64,000 nucleotides of DNA from contig CBDIHL010000033.1 of the NCBI GenBank assembly GCA_965279125.1, forward strand, positions 54,231 to 118,230, read 5' to 3'. The notes beneath the pieces are model-generated. The model worked only from the letters and a program-made list of their open reading frames with translations, was not told where the DNA came from and searched no databases. The stretch's first letter is position 1, and the number at the start of each line of letters is the position of its first letter. This DNA comes from Dinoroseobacter sp965279125. GTDB lineage: Bacteria; Pseudomonadota; Alphaproteobacteria; Rhodobacterales; Rhodobacteraceae. The position numbers were made by a program, and so were the translations under genes. Below are positions 52,006 through 63,084 of this stretch, piece after piece.

Positions 52006-53333
52006 CAGACGTCTCCCATCAGAATAATATGCATGTTTTCAGCGGCATCGCGCCCTTCGGCCACAGCCGTCACGGTCAGGTCATCGCCGCCCGTGGCGCA
52101 ATCGCCGCCAGCCCAGACGCCCGCCATCGAGGTCGCTCCGGACGCGTCCACCTTGATCTTGCCGCGCTCCAGCGCCAGTCCCTCAGGCGCGCCGTCCAAA
52201 GACTGGCCAATCGCGCGCAGCACCATGTCGGCCTCGACCACTTGCGTCTCGCCGGTCATGCGCAACTCGCCACCGACGCTTTCAGTATAGGCAAACTCAA
52301 TGCCCGCCTCCGTCACCGCCTCGGGCGCTGCGTTATACAATATCCGCACGCCCTTCGCAGTGGCCAATTCCTGTTCGTAAAGCGACGCACTCATCGCCTC
52401 TTTCCCGCGCCGATAGGCCATCGTGACCTGCTCGGCGCCCAAGAGTTTCGCTTGCACAGCCGCATCCACCGCCGTCATCCCGCCACCGATCACGACGACG
52501 CGGCGGCCCACGGGCACATCGGTTTTGTCCGAGGATTGGCGCAGTGCTGCTATGAAATCGACCGCGTTCATCACGCCATCCCGATCCCCCCCATCCACCG
52601 ACAGCGCATTCACCCCGCCGAGGCCCATGCCAAGAAACACCGCATCATGGCTGTCTTGCAAATCACTCAACTCAATGTTCTGCCCGAGCTTCGCCTCGTA
52701 ATGCATTGTTATTCCACCGATCCTGAGCAGCCAATCAACCTCGGCCTGCGCAAAGTCATTGACCGTCTTATAGGCCGCAATCCCATACTCGTTCAGCCCG
52801 CCGCCCTTGGGCTTGGCGTCAAACACATCCACCGCGTGACCTTTCATCGCCAGCCGGTGCGCGCAGGCCAGACCCGCAGGCCCCGCGCCGACAACCGCGA
52901 CCGTCTTTCCGGTCTCAGCGGCGCGCGAGAACGGATGCACGCCCGCTTCCATCACCACATCCGTCGCATGGCGTTGCAGGCGTCCGATCTCGACCGGCTT
53001 GCCTTCGGCGGCTTCGCGCACGCAGGCCTCCTCGCAGAGCGTCTCGGTCGGGCAAACGCGCGCGCACATCCCGCCTAAGATATTGGCGTCAAATATGGTT
53101 TTCGCCGCCGCCTCAGGCGTTCCGGTCGCAATCTGGCGAATAAAGAGCGGGATATCGATGCCCGTCGGACAGGCCGTGATACAGGGCGCGTCATGGCAAA
53201 AGTAGCAGCGATCCGCGGCCACAAGTGCCTCGTGACCATCATAGGCCCCATGCAAATCGGCGAAGTTATCAGCAATCGTATCAGCATCGAGCCGTCCTGG
53301 CGCGATCCCCGGCGTGAACATATCGTTTGCCAT
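52005..53333 (-). CDS. preT: NAD-dependent dihydropyrimidine dehydrogenase, PreT subunit
   Basis: 442 residues from the ATG at 53333. The N-terminal Fe-S region has CYFCHDAPCITACPTGIDIP and CARVCPTETLCEEACVREA, as in GltD-type flavoproteins; FAD site VAVVGAGPAGLACAHRLA; NAD(P)H site VVIGGGMTAVDAAVQAKLLG. PreT transfers electrons from NADH to PreA. It overlaps preA by one base. A 95-base spacer separates it from the divergent IclR-like regulator. No RutR-type box is visible in that spacer. Confidence 0.94.
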   Translation of the reverse strand: MANDMFTPGIAPGRLDADTIADNFADLHGAYDGHEALVAADRCYFCHDAPCITACPTGIDIPLFIRQIATGTPEAAAKTIFDANILGGMCARVCPTETLCEEACVREAAEGKPVEIGRLQRHATDVVMEAGVHPFSRAAETGKTVAVVGAGPAGLACAHRLAMKGHAVDVFDAKPKGGGLNEYGIAAYKTVNDFAQAEVDWLLRIGGITMHYEAKLGQNIELSDLQDSHDAVFLGMGLGGVNALSVDGGDRDGVMNAVDFIAALRQSSDKTDVPVGRRVVVIGGGMTAVDAAVQAKLLGAEQVTMAYRRGKEAMSASLYEQELATAKGVRILYNAAPEAVTEAGIEFAYTESVGGELRMTGETQVVEADMVLRAIGQSLDGAPEGLALERGKIKVDASGATSMAGVWAGGDCATGGDDLTVTAVAEGRDAAENMHIILMGDV

Positions 53334-53428
53334 CGGCAAGCTCCCTGATCTTTTCTTGCTCAAAAAGCTGCCACGGGTCCGTTTTTTTATCAACTGGTAA
53401 AATTTTGAAACTGCACGGGTGCTGAAAC

Positions 53429-54274
53429 ATGCTTAACACGCAGGCAGATCTTGCCCCCCGCGCCCACACAAACGACACTGCCCGCATGCGTGACCTTGCC
53501 CGCCCTCTCGACCCGGATGCATCCGGCTACGCCCGGATCATGGCGGTGTTCGGCGCGGTGGCCGCTCATGGCCCGATGACGCTTGAAACCACGATGGAGC
53601 GCACGGGCCTTCCGCGCAGTGCCTGTTGGCGCTGTCTGACCACGCTGGAGGCCGAAGGTTGGATCCGCCGCCGCTTGCAAGACGGCGCGTTTCTGACCAG
53701 CGCGGCGGCGCATATGCAGCTTGGGGCCAGCCCGCCAAACCCACCCTTCATCGAAGTCCTGATCCCGCATGTGACCCCCTTGGTCCGCAAGGCGCGGGTG
53801 GAGGCCGATATTGCCCAGCTTAGCGCCGAGGCCACTCTGCAAACCCTTGAAACCACACATAAAGCCGCGCAGGAAATCGAGACATTCTTTGCCTCGCCGC
53901 TGACCCTTGCGGTGCTGATGGTTTGCCCGCCTGATATCCGCCTCAACCGGGTCAATGCGGCGCTGGTCAACGCACCCCCCGAAGATCGCAGCGCTGTGAC
54001 CAGCGGTCGGTTCACCCGCGCCTTGGCGCAGGCAGCGGCCAAAGGTGAGGTCTGGAGGCCCGATGAAGGCAGCCTGACCGTCCCGCTGGAGGCCCCCGGC
54101 ATAGGCGTTGCGGCACTGCGGCTGGAGGGGCATGGCAGGACCAAACGCACCGAGAATAAGCTGCGCGGGCTGGTCGAGGCCCTGCGCAAAGCCTGCCCCG
54201 ATCTGATGCCCACCGCCGACACCATCGCCAGCCGCCATTGGCCCGCGCGCCGCCCTTCACCCCTCAAGCGATAA
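53429..54274 (+). CDS. IclR-like HTH regulator, divergent from preTA
   Basis: 281 residues. The N-terminal HTH (ASGYARIMAVFGAVAAHGPMTLETTMERTGLPRSACWRCLTTLEAEGWIRRRLQDGAFLTSAAAHMQLG) is IclR-like. The C-terminal part is shorter and divergent from classical IclR effector domains (ATLQTLETTHKAAQEIETFFASP). It stands divergent from preT-preA and may control them. The spacer has an AT-rich GGTAAAATTTTGAAAC element near 53393 that could be its target. The effector is unknown. Confidence 0.75.
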   Translation: MLNTQADLAPRAHTNDTARMRDLARPLDPDASGYARIMAVFGAVAAHGPMTLETTMERTGLPRSACWRCLTTLEAEGWIRRRLQDGAFLTSAAAHMQLGASPPNPPFIEVLIPHVTPLVRKARVEADIAQLSAEATLQTLETTHKAAQEIETFFASPLTLAVLMVCPPDIRLNRVNAALVNAPPEDRSAVTSGRFTRALAQAAAKGEVWRPDEGSLTVPLEAPGIGVAALRLEGHGRTKRTENKLRGLVEALRKACPDLMPTADTIASRHWPARRPSPLKR

Positions 54275-54290
54275 GCGATCCACGCCCAAT

Positions 54291-54369
54291 TGTGGCGGGA
54301 ATGTGGCGCGAATATGGCGGGCGTGGTGTGATTTGCAGGTTGCGAGCGCGAAATTCCGATCATCGGAAT
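54291..54369. promoter_or_regulatory. Direct repeats and dyad upstream of the giant gene
   Basis: Three imperfect tandem copies of TGTGGCGGGAA / TGTGGCGCGAATA / TGGCGGGCG (54291-54323) are followed by the perfect palindrome ATTCCGAT-C-ATCGGAAT at 54353-54369, about 105 bases before the gene start. Probable operator; the regulator is unknown. Confidence 0.45.
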
Positions 54370-54474
54370 GACCGCCTTGTTATTGCCGGAATCCGCTGCC
54401 ACGACTGCGTTTAGAAAAAAATGAAAGCGGCATCGAGCAGGGTGTATCCGCGTGGCAGTATTGGAGCACAGGCA

Positions 54475-57400
54475 ATGGCAAACCGTATCGGTTGGTGGAA
54501 GTTCGACAACAACACGCAAGACAGCAGCGATGTTGGTAATAATGCGACCTTGTTTGGCGACGCATCCTACGATGGCATTGAAGCTGGGGACGACAGGCTC
54601 GAACTCGAACTTGATGGCGATAAGGACTATGCCAGCATTGCCGACAACGCAGCCTATGCCACCAACAGCGCAACAATTGCCGTCGCGTTCAACCTCGATA
54701 CCGATAGCGGCAAGCAAGTCTTGGTGTCACAAGGTGAGGACGAAAAAGACGACGGTTCGTTCCGCATCTTCACGGACGGCAAAGACAAAATCAAAATCCG
54801 AGTCGCAGATTCGGATGATGACAAAGAATACACCGCAAACTTGCCCAATGACCTGCAAGAAGACCAGCAGTACGAAATCATAGTGTCCTTCGATGATGCG
54901 ACCGACACGATCAAAGTCTACCTTGATGGGGTAGAAGTGCTGAACGAGGACACATCAAGCGATGATGTAGATTTCAAGTTTGGCGCAAGCTCTAACCCGA
55001 TAATTGTCGGGGCATGGAAAGACGGCTCCAACGCAGACGATACCAAGGACGAGTTCGACGGCGAAATCGACTTTGTCGAATTGTGGGACGAAGCCCTTTC
55101 CCCTAGCGAAGTGACCGAGGCGCGCGTGGCCGCCGAGACCCCTGCCGAGCCGAATGTCATAAACGATCTGACCGACGGCAATGATCAGGGCGAGATCATC
55201 GGTACGGACGGAGAAGACACGATGTGGGGCGGTCCGGCGGATGGCCAAGCCGATGGCGGCGCTGTGATCAACGACACCATGGAAGGCGGCGCGGGCGACG
55301 ACACGATCAATGCAGGCGACGGCGACGACAATGTCACGGGTGGCTTGGGCGACGACACGATCTCGGGCGGCACCGGCGACGATGCGCTTTACGGCGACGG
55401 CGACATTCCGGGCGTGATCACCACGTCCGAGAATGTGGGTGCCCTGACCATGCAGCCCGGCAATGTGCGCGCAGGCTCGGTCGAGAATGGCAATGCGGCG
55501 GATGCAGATAATGGCACCTCTGTGTTCTATGACAACGCCGCGACCCTCGCGAATGGCGACCCGGTCGCGATGAAATTGACGCTGGTGTCGAAATCCAGCG
55601 ACGACCTCACGGTCAATATGGTCAACGGAACCACAGACCAAACGATGCTGCTCTCGGGCGGCACCAGTCTTGCTGGCGAAACGGCCGAGATGAAGATCGA
55701 ATTCTTCAATCAGACCACGGGCGAGCCTCTGGTTCTGGACGGCACCGCGACCTTCAGTGATCTCGACAACAATGGCAGCGTCCAGCCCGAAATGCTGGAG
55801 CTTGCCGCCAGCAGCTTCTCCAATTTCGGCGTGGCACCCGACAGCTCGCTCAGCTTCGCGCAGACAGACGGCAAAGTCACCGTAGAAGGGTCGGAGCAAA
55901 ATAATCCCTCAGATCAGGACGCGTGGTTCTCCGCTCAGTTCGAGGGCAAGTCCGAGATCAACTTCACCCTCGTTTATCCCGGATCGCAAGCGGGCTTCGG
56001 CTTTAACGGTCAGGACATTGACAACGTGGTCATCACCCCCGTTGAAGGCGGTGACGATGTGATCGACGGTGGCGAAGGCGACGACCTGATCTTCGGCGAA
56101 GGCGGCGATGACACGCTGACGGGTGGATCCGGGAGCGACACGATCGAAGGTGGCACCGGCGCTGACACCATCGACGGCGGCACGGGCGACGACACGCTGG
56201 CCGGGGGCGCTGGCGCAGACACCATCTTGGGCGGCGACGGCGATGACACCATCGATGCGGCCGATGACGATGCGGTTGCAGGCGGCGGCTACACAGGCGG
56301 CGGCAATCCGCAGCAGGTCGGCCAGTGGCCCTTCGACAACCTCGACCCGCTTGATGACAACGCGGCCATCGACAACGATGCCGAGCTGGTCAGCGGGGCC
56401 ACGCCAAACGGCAATGGCGGCGTCGATCTGAACGGCACCAGCGACTATATCCGCATTCCGCACGACACCGATTACGACCTCGACAGCGTGACCGTGAAGC
56501 TCGATTTCGTGGCGGATGATACCAACGGCATCCAAGGCCTGTTCTCGCGCGACAGCTCGAACCTCGACGGGGGCGGTCACTTCACCGCGTGGGTTGAAGA
56601 TGGCGGCAACCTGAAAGTGCGCTGGCAGTCCGACACCGAAAGCTACTTCGTCGAGACCCCCGATGGGGCGGTCACGCCGGGTCAGGATCACGAGCTGGTG
56701 GTCAAGATCGATGCCGACACGAATTCCTTCGAGGTGTTTCTGGACGGCTCCAGCGTCGGCTCGAACAGCGTGCCCTCCAGCGATCCCATCGGGCTGAGCG
56801 GCAATGCCGAGCCTTGGGTTCTGGGCGCGTCCCAGAACGTGTCGGGCGACGCAACTGATGCAGGCACGACCGAATTCCTGAACGGTACCATCAACCATTT
56901 CGAGATCTGGGACACAGCGCTTGATCCCGAAGATATCGAGGCGCTTGGCGACGGCGACATCGTGGTCGGCGGCAGCGGGTCCGACGAGATTACTGCCAAT
57001 GGCGGCGACACAGTGGACGGGTCCGAAGACAGCGACGGCAAGGATGTCGATGTGCTGGTAGTCGATGATGTCGACAGCATCGAGTATCTGGACGACAACG
57101 GCGATGTCACCTCCGATGTGACCGAAAACGGTGTCGTGACCTTCAACGACGGCACGACGATGGGCTTCTCCAACATCGAGAATTTCGTCGTCGATGGCGA
57201 GGAATTCACCTCGTCCGACACCAAGCCGACCATCGATCTGGACTTTCAAGGCACAACGCCCGCAGGTCCCGGCGAAGCAGGCTCCGAGTTCATCGCGTTG
57301 GATCCGGCCACCGCACCGGTCATCGAAAACGACGGCAAGAACCTCGCCGATGACGGCGTCGCCGAGACCGCGCGCTACGCGAATGTGGCGACCGTGGACG

Positions 57401-60400
57401 GCAAAGCCGTCGATCTGATCGCTGTGGTCGAGGATGCCTACAAGCTCGACGGATCCGGCAACGATAACGGCCAATCGGCCAATGCAAAGTTCAACGTCAA
57501 GGACCCAGACGGCAACACCGCCAATCTGGGCTTTGACGGCAACTCCTACCACAAGGTGACGTGGAAAGTGGTCGAGGCCGGGACAGACACGCCTGTCGTC
57601 GGAAACTTCTCCTTGCTGCTCAACGACCTGGACGGCAATAGCGGGCTGACCAGCTACGAGCGTGTGACCGTCGACAAAGGCGATTTGGACAGCTACGCCC
57701 TCGATGGTGACACTGATCTCGTCAAGATCGAGACGGCTGACAAGATCACCTTCCAGCCCAGCAGCAATGATCCGGGCGCGCCCGGTGCGTTGCCCGAGAA
57801 CTCGGTCCAGTTGACCTTCACCAACACCTCCGAGTTCACGATCGAGTACGAGAAACTGAACGCAGGCGGCAATGTCGGCCTTGATGGCGAATTCTCGTCC
57901 TCGTTCTTCACTGACCCCGAGATCGTCGATACCAACCCCGATTTCGGCAACCTCTACACCGAAGGCGGCTCGCCCGTGACCATCGCGGCGTCCAACTCGA
58001 ACGTGGACAGCCAAGGCGCGTGCCTCAAAGAGCTGTCGATCAAGCCGGTTGCGGGTACCTTCCCCGATGGCGCGGATGAAACCCTCACCTTCCCCGGCGA
58101 TGTGGCCGATATCACCATCCCACTCGATGGGTCCGACAACACCGCCTATATCCTGAGCACGGGCGGCAAGGATTACACCGTTCAGTTTAATGCTGCGAGC
58201 GGCGAGATCGAGGTCAAGCCTCTGTCCGAGGACGAGGTCGAAGACGGCGATATCGAGGCGATCCTTGAGAGCATCGTCTACGAGAACGCCGCCGATATCG
58301 ACGGTGTCAGCCCCACGGTGCGCGAGCTGGAGGTGACGGTCACCGACATCTACGGCACGGAATCCGATCCCGCGACGGCCTCCATCCAGGTGGTGGGCAC
58401 CGACGAGAAACTGTTTGACCTGATCTCGCTGAACGGCGACGCGCCAGGTGTGGGCGAAGAGATCTTCTCGGGCAGCGAGATGGTCAGCGTCAAAGAACCC
58501 TTCTCGGTCGCTCAAGACGATCCAAGCAAACTGACCGTAGGCGATACGATTGTGATCGGGGGCCAAACCTTCGCGCTGACCGATATCGACACAACGGACG
58601 ACGCGAACCTGACCCTGGAGGACGGGACCGAGCTGACGGATCAAGAAGTCTCCATCCTGACGTTCGAAGGGCCCGGCGGCGAAACCGTCACCTTCATCGC
58701 CCCCGAGGACAGCGAAGGCGACCGGCCTGAGATCACCAAGTTCAGCTATGACAGCCCGCTGAGCCCGGTGACCGAGACGCCCATCGCCACGCTCGACACC
58801 GACGACAACGTCACGCTCGGCACACCAAGCGGCCCGGCGATCTTCGATGCGATCCAATTGTCCGGTGCGGCCCCCTCAACCGGGACCGAGCAGACCACCG
58901 AAGACGGCGATCTGGTTGCCGTGGACGAGCCTTTGCAAGTCGTCGGCCAAAGCACGCCAAACACTCTGTCCGAGGGCGATACCGTCAAGATCGGCGACGA
59001 CTTCTACACCGTCGACAGCCTCGACACGGTCGAGGCAACCGTCGATCACGACGACCAGTTCGGCATTCCGACGACCACGAGCGGCGTTGATATGAACGTC
59101 ATCACGCTGGTGTCCAACAGTGGCGGCGATCCGATAACCTATTTCGTGCCGACCGATGACGAAGGCAACCTGCCCGAGATTTCCTCGATCACGCCAACAG
59201 GGCCTTACAGCACTGTTGGTGGCATCAATCTGACCGATCCAGAGGATGACGATATCGGCAGCGATGATGTCGTGACCCTAGACGGTGCGGAAAATAACAC
59301 GATCATCACCGACCTGATCATTCTGGACCTGCCCGACAACGGCAATCCGGGGGCGGGCAGCGTGCCAGCGCTCGACGATGTGCTCAGCACCGATGGGGGC
59401 CAACTGGTTGATGTGGTGAACGCGGCCTCCGTCACCCACGGCGCGTTTGGCAGCGATGATCTGATCGAAGCCGGTGACACCATCACCATCAACGGCGTCG
59501 ATTACACCATCGACGACGTGCAAGAGGTCATCGCAACCGTCAGCCATGACGACCCCCGCGACCGGTCTTCCCATCGTCACCACTGGCGTCGAAATGCACA
59601 ATATCGTGCTGATAAACGACAGCGGCGAGTTCCTGACCGTTGCCGTGCCAACCGATGGCGACGACCTGCCCCAGATCACCCAGATCGAGGTCACAGCCGT
59701 CAACGGTGCCGGTGACGAGATTGCCGATACCGAGGTTGATGACGACGATGTGGTCACCCTCGACACCGACGAGGTCACGATCCACGACGCCATCGTCACC
59801 GCCCCGGGCGTGCCCGAGACCGGCGATGTGTTCACCACAGGGTCAAACGATCTGACCTCTGTCGAAGAGCCGATTAGCGTGTCTTTGTCGCCAAATGGCG
59901 AGATCGAGCCCGGTGCAACCTTCACCATCGGCGGCGAGGTCTACGAGGTCACAACGACCAAGGAAGGCACGGCGGATATCACCTTCGACAACGGCGCGTC
60001 GGTCGAGACCAACCAACCCGTCTACATCATCGAGGGCACCAATGCTGACGGCGAAACCGTCACCTTCACGATCCCAGAAGACGGCACGCCCCTGCCCAAC
60101 ATCACCTCCATCGAATATGTGGATGTGGGCGCGCCGGATGATGCGATCATCGACGTCGAGGATGTCAACGGCAACGGCAACGTGACGCTCGGCGATCCGG
60201 GGCCGCAGGTCTTCGATGCGATCGAGCTGTCGAACCCCAACCTGCCGGAAGATGGCGAGGTCCTGACGACCGAAGGCGGCTCTGGGATCGGCGGAGAAAG
60301 CCCCTCGGACTTCGTGAAAGTCTCCGAGCCGATTTCTGTCGGCAGCCAAGACGACCCAACCCTGCTGCAACCCGGCGACACGCTGATTGTGGGCGGGGAA

Positions 60401-61673
60401 GAGCTGGACATCACCGGGCTGTTCACAGCACCCGTGGATTACGTGCTCGACAGCGGACCCGTGGACAGCGTGCCAACGATCTTCGTCGAGGTCACGAACA
60501 CCGACGGCGAGACCACCATCTACGCGCTGCCAAATGACAGCGAAGGTCCCCTGCCCGACATCCAGTCCATGGAGGTCGGTCCCGCTGACACCGGTGGACG
60601 AGGTGCCGTTCGGTGATGTCGACACCGATGACAACGTGACACTCGATCCGCCTGCGGGCGTGGTGCCAGGGACATTCGTTCTGCATGATTTTGTGCAGAT
60701 CGACGGATTGCCCACGGAAGGCGAGACCAAAACCGTGCTCGATGACGAGCTGGTCGAGGTGGACGAGCCGATCATCTTCACCACCGCGCAGCCCGACGAG
60801 ATCGATGTGGGCGACACCACCGTGATCGGCGGCGTGACCTACACGGTGACCGAGACGGGTCAATGGACGGGCGAGGTATCGCTCGACGATGGCAGCACGC
60901 CGACCGTGTCGGGTGGTTTGTTGACCCTCGATGATGGCTCTGGCGGGACGATCACCTACGCGATGCCCTATGACCAGTTTGGCGATCTGCCGGACATCAC
61001 CGAGATCGCGTTTACCACGCTCGATGATGATCCGAACCCGGAGATCCAGCAGGTCAATATCGACGACAACGACTATGTGACGCTGATCTGCTTTGCAGCC
61101 GGGACCAACATCCTGACCAATAAGGGCGAGGTCGAGGTGCAGAAACTGGCCATCGGCGACAAGGTTCTGACCCGCGACAACGGCTATCAGAAGATCAAGT
61201 GGATCGGCAAAACCAAGGTCCAGGGCCGCGGCAAGTTCGCCCCGGTGGTGATCGAGAAGGGCACATTCGGCAATGATCGCGACCTCGTGGTCAGCCCGCA
61301 GCACCGCGTGTTGGTCTGCGATTGGCGTGCGGAGTTGATGTTCGGCGAGTTCGAGGTTCTGGTGCCCGCAAAGCACCTGACCACGACTGAAGGCGTCTAC
61401 ACCGATCCGCGCGACGAGGTGGAATATGTCCACGTGCTGTTTGATCAGCACGAGGTGATCTTCTCGGAAGGCATCCCGACCGAAAGCTTCCATCCGGGCG
61501 ACTACTCGGTCAAAGGTCTCGCAGACGAGACCCGCGACGAGCTGTTCGAGCTGTTTCCTGAGCTCGCCAAAGAGGGCTTCGATTACGGCCCCTCGGCGCG
61601 CCTGTCGCTGAAACGCCGCGAGGCAACACAGCTGATCGAGGAAATGGGGCTGCGTCCGGTCGTGATGCACTGA
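54475..61673 (+). CDS. Giant LamG/RTX/Hint exoprotein with six tandem modules, two frameshifts
   Basis: The reading frame is intact from the ATG at 54475 to about 59553; removing one base from the C-runs at 59553-59557 and 60581-60583 restores one frame to 61673, giving 2,398 residues. Order: LamG-like domain (nt 54487-55125); short RTX array (55282-55400); a domain of unknown type; RTX array with about eight GGxGxDxx turns (56050-56260); second LamG-like domain (56311-56930); further RTX-like and Ig-like parts; six tandem modules (58411-61085); C-terminal Hint_2 domain starting at Cys2205 in ICFAAGTNILTNKGEV. It is very acidic, as for calcium-dependent extracellular proteins. It is probably secreted by a type I system and processed by the Hint domain; no transporter lies nearby. 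A long antisense open frame at 55909-58857 is a shadow. Confidence 0.78.
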
Positions 61674-61693
61674 TCGCGCAGCATCTGATAAGA

Positions 61694-61730
61694 AACGGGC
61701 CGCTCCTGAACGAGCGGCCCGTTTTCGTTT
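61694..61730 (+). terminator. Rho-independent terminator of the giant gene
   Basis: Twelve-base stem AACGGGCCGCTC / GAGCGGCCCGTT with a six-base loop, then TTCGTTT. It begins 21 bases after the stop codon. Confidence 0.88.
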
Positions 61731-61737
61731 GAGGGCG

Positions 61738-61780
61738 ATGCGATTTCGAAATCGCATAAAGCGGGCTTTCGAAAGCCCGC
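61738..61780. repeat. Paired palindromic element, copy C
   Basis: Two perfect 20-base palindromes three bases apart: ATGCGATTTC / GAAATCGCAT (61738-61757) and GCGGGCTTTC / GAAAGCCCGC (61761-61780), both with a TTTCGAAA centre. It lies directly behind the terminator of the giant gene. Confidence 0.8.
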
Positions 61781-61889
61781 CCGCGCCCAGCTCAAAGTCT
61801 TACGATCCAAAACCACCGGGCGCAGCAAACGCCGGACTCACAAAACAAGCGCACGTCCCGCATATCGCAACCGCCTTGCAGCGCGCGCC

Positions 61890-61934
61890 CTGCGATTTCG
61901 AAATCGCAGCCCGACAGGCTTTCGAAAGCCTGTC
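61890..61934. repeat. Paired palindromic element, copy D
   Basis: Palindromes CTGCGATTTC / GAAATCGCAG (61890-61909) and GACAGGCTTTC / GAAAGCCTGTC (61913-61934). The first matches copy C over 18 bases; the second shares its GGCTTTCGAAAGCC centre. It lies just behind the 3' end of ackA. Confidence 0.8.
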
Positions 61935-61945
61935 CCCCCTCTGGC

Positions 61946-63084
61946 CTAGAGCACGCTCAAGGCCCCCCGCGCGATCACAACTTCCTCGTTGGTGCGCATC
62001 ACCAGCACCGGCTTGCCCGCGCCGCCAATCTGCGCGGCACCCGCGGCATTCGCCGCCCCGTCCAGCGCGAAGCCCAAGAACCCCAACCCCGAAAGCACCT
62101 CGCGCCTCACCCGCACCGAGTTTTCGCCAATCCCGCCGGTAAACACGATCCCGTCGATCCCGCCCATGGCCGCCGCCATCGCCCCGATCTCGCGGCGCAC
62201 GCGGTAGGTGGCATGGGCAATCGCCTCATTTGCCTCTGGCGCGCCCGAGGCTTCGAGAACGCGCATATCGTTGCTGATCCCCGACAGGCCCAAGAGCCCG
62301 CATTCCTTATATAAAAACCGGGACAGCGCCACGCTATCCATGCCCTTCTGGTCCATCAGATACAGCAACACCCCAGGATCCATATCCCCTGTCCGCGTCC
62401 CCATCGGCAAGCCGTCCAGCGCCGAAAAGCCCATGGTTGTCGCGACCGACACACCATCTACCACCGCCGCCAGAGACGCGCCCGAGCCCAGATGCGCGAT
62501 CACCACGCGCCCCTTAGACAAGTCGGGAAACAACCGCCGTAGCTCGCCTGAGACGAAATCATACGAAAGCCCGTGAAACCCGTAGCGGCGCACCCCTTCG
62601 GCATAAAGCGCGCGGGGCAGTGCGTAGCAATTCGCCTCCAGCGGTTTGCCCGCATGAAAAGCCGTGTCAAAAGCAGGCCGACCTGCACCGCGTCCGGAAA
62701 CACCTCCATCGCATCGCGCACAATTGCCAAATCATGGGGTTGATGCAGCGGCGCGAGGGGCTCAAGCGCGGTCAGCTTGTCCATTACATCCGCGCTCAGA
62801 ACGGCAGGCTCGACGAAATCCGCTCCGCCATGAACGATGCGGTGCCCCACCACGGTAATGTCGTGATCGCGCAAGCTGTGTTCGAGCACATCAAGGATGA
62901 TCGGCATCGGTCGCAGCGCAATGCCCCCGGCCAGATCCCGCTCCACACCATCCACAACCAACTGCGCATCCGCTCCGGTCCCGTCCACATGACCGCGCAG
63001 CAATTCCCGCGCGGCCCCATCGGTCGTAAACACGGCGAACTTCACGGATGAGCTGCCCGCATTGATCGCAAGAACCCGGCTCAT
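61946..63084 (-). pseudogene. ackA: Acetate kinase, frame-disrupted
   Basis: The N-terminal frame starts MSRVLAINAGSSSVKFAVF at 63084 and includes VGHRIVHGG, and the C-terminal frame carries GFHGLSYDF, IAHLGSGASLAAV and GGIGENSVRVR. In between, near 62669-62679, the family sequence VACFDTAFHAGKPLEA is readable only if one base is removed from a C pair and one from an A run (plus strand). The repaired length is 379 codons. AckA interconverts acetyl phosphate and acetate with ADP/ATP. It overlaps the pta stop by four bases. The break is either a sequencing error or a real loss. Confidence 0.85.

Noticed and set aside
53334..53428. RutR operator before preT
   Set aside because: No TTGACCA/TGGTCAA arms are present; only an AT-rich element is seen.
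55909..58857. Minus-strand open frame of 982 codons
   Set aside because: Antisense to the giant gene; its length follows from the Gly/Asp-rich codon pattern on the coding strand.
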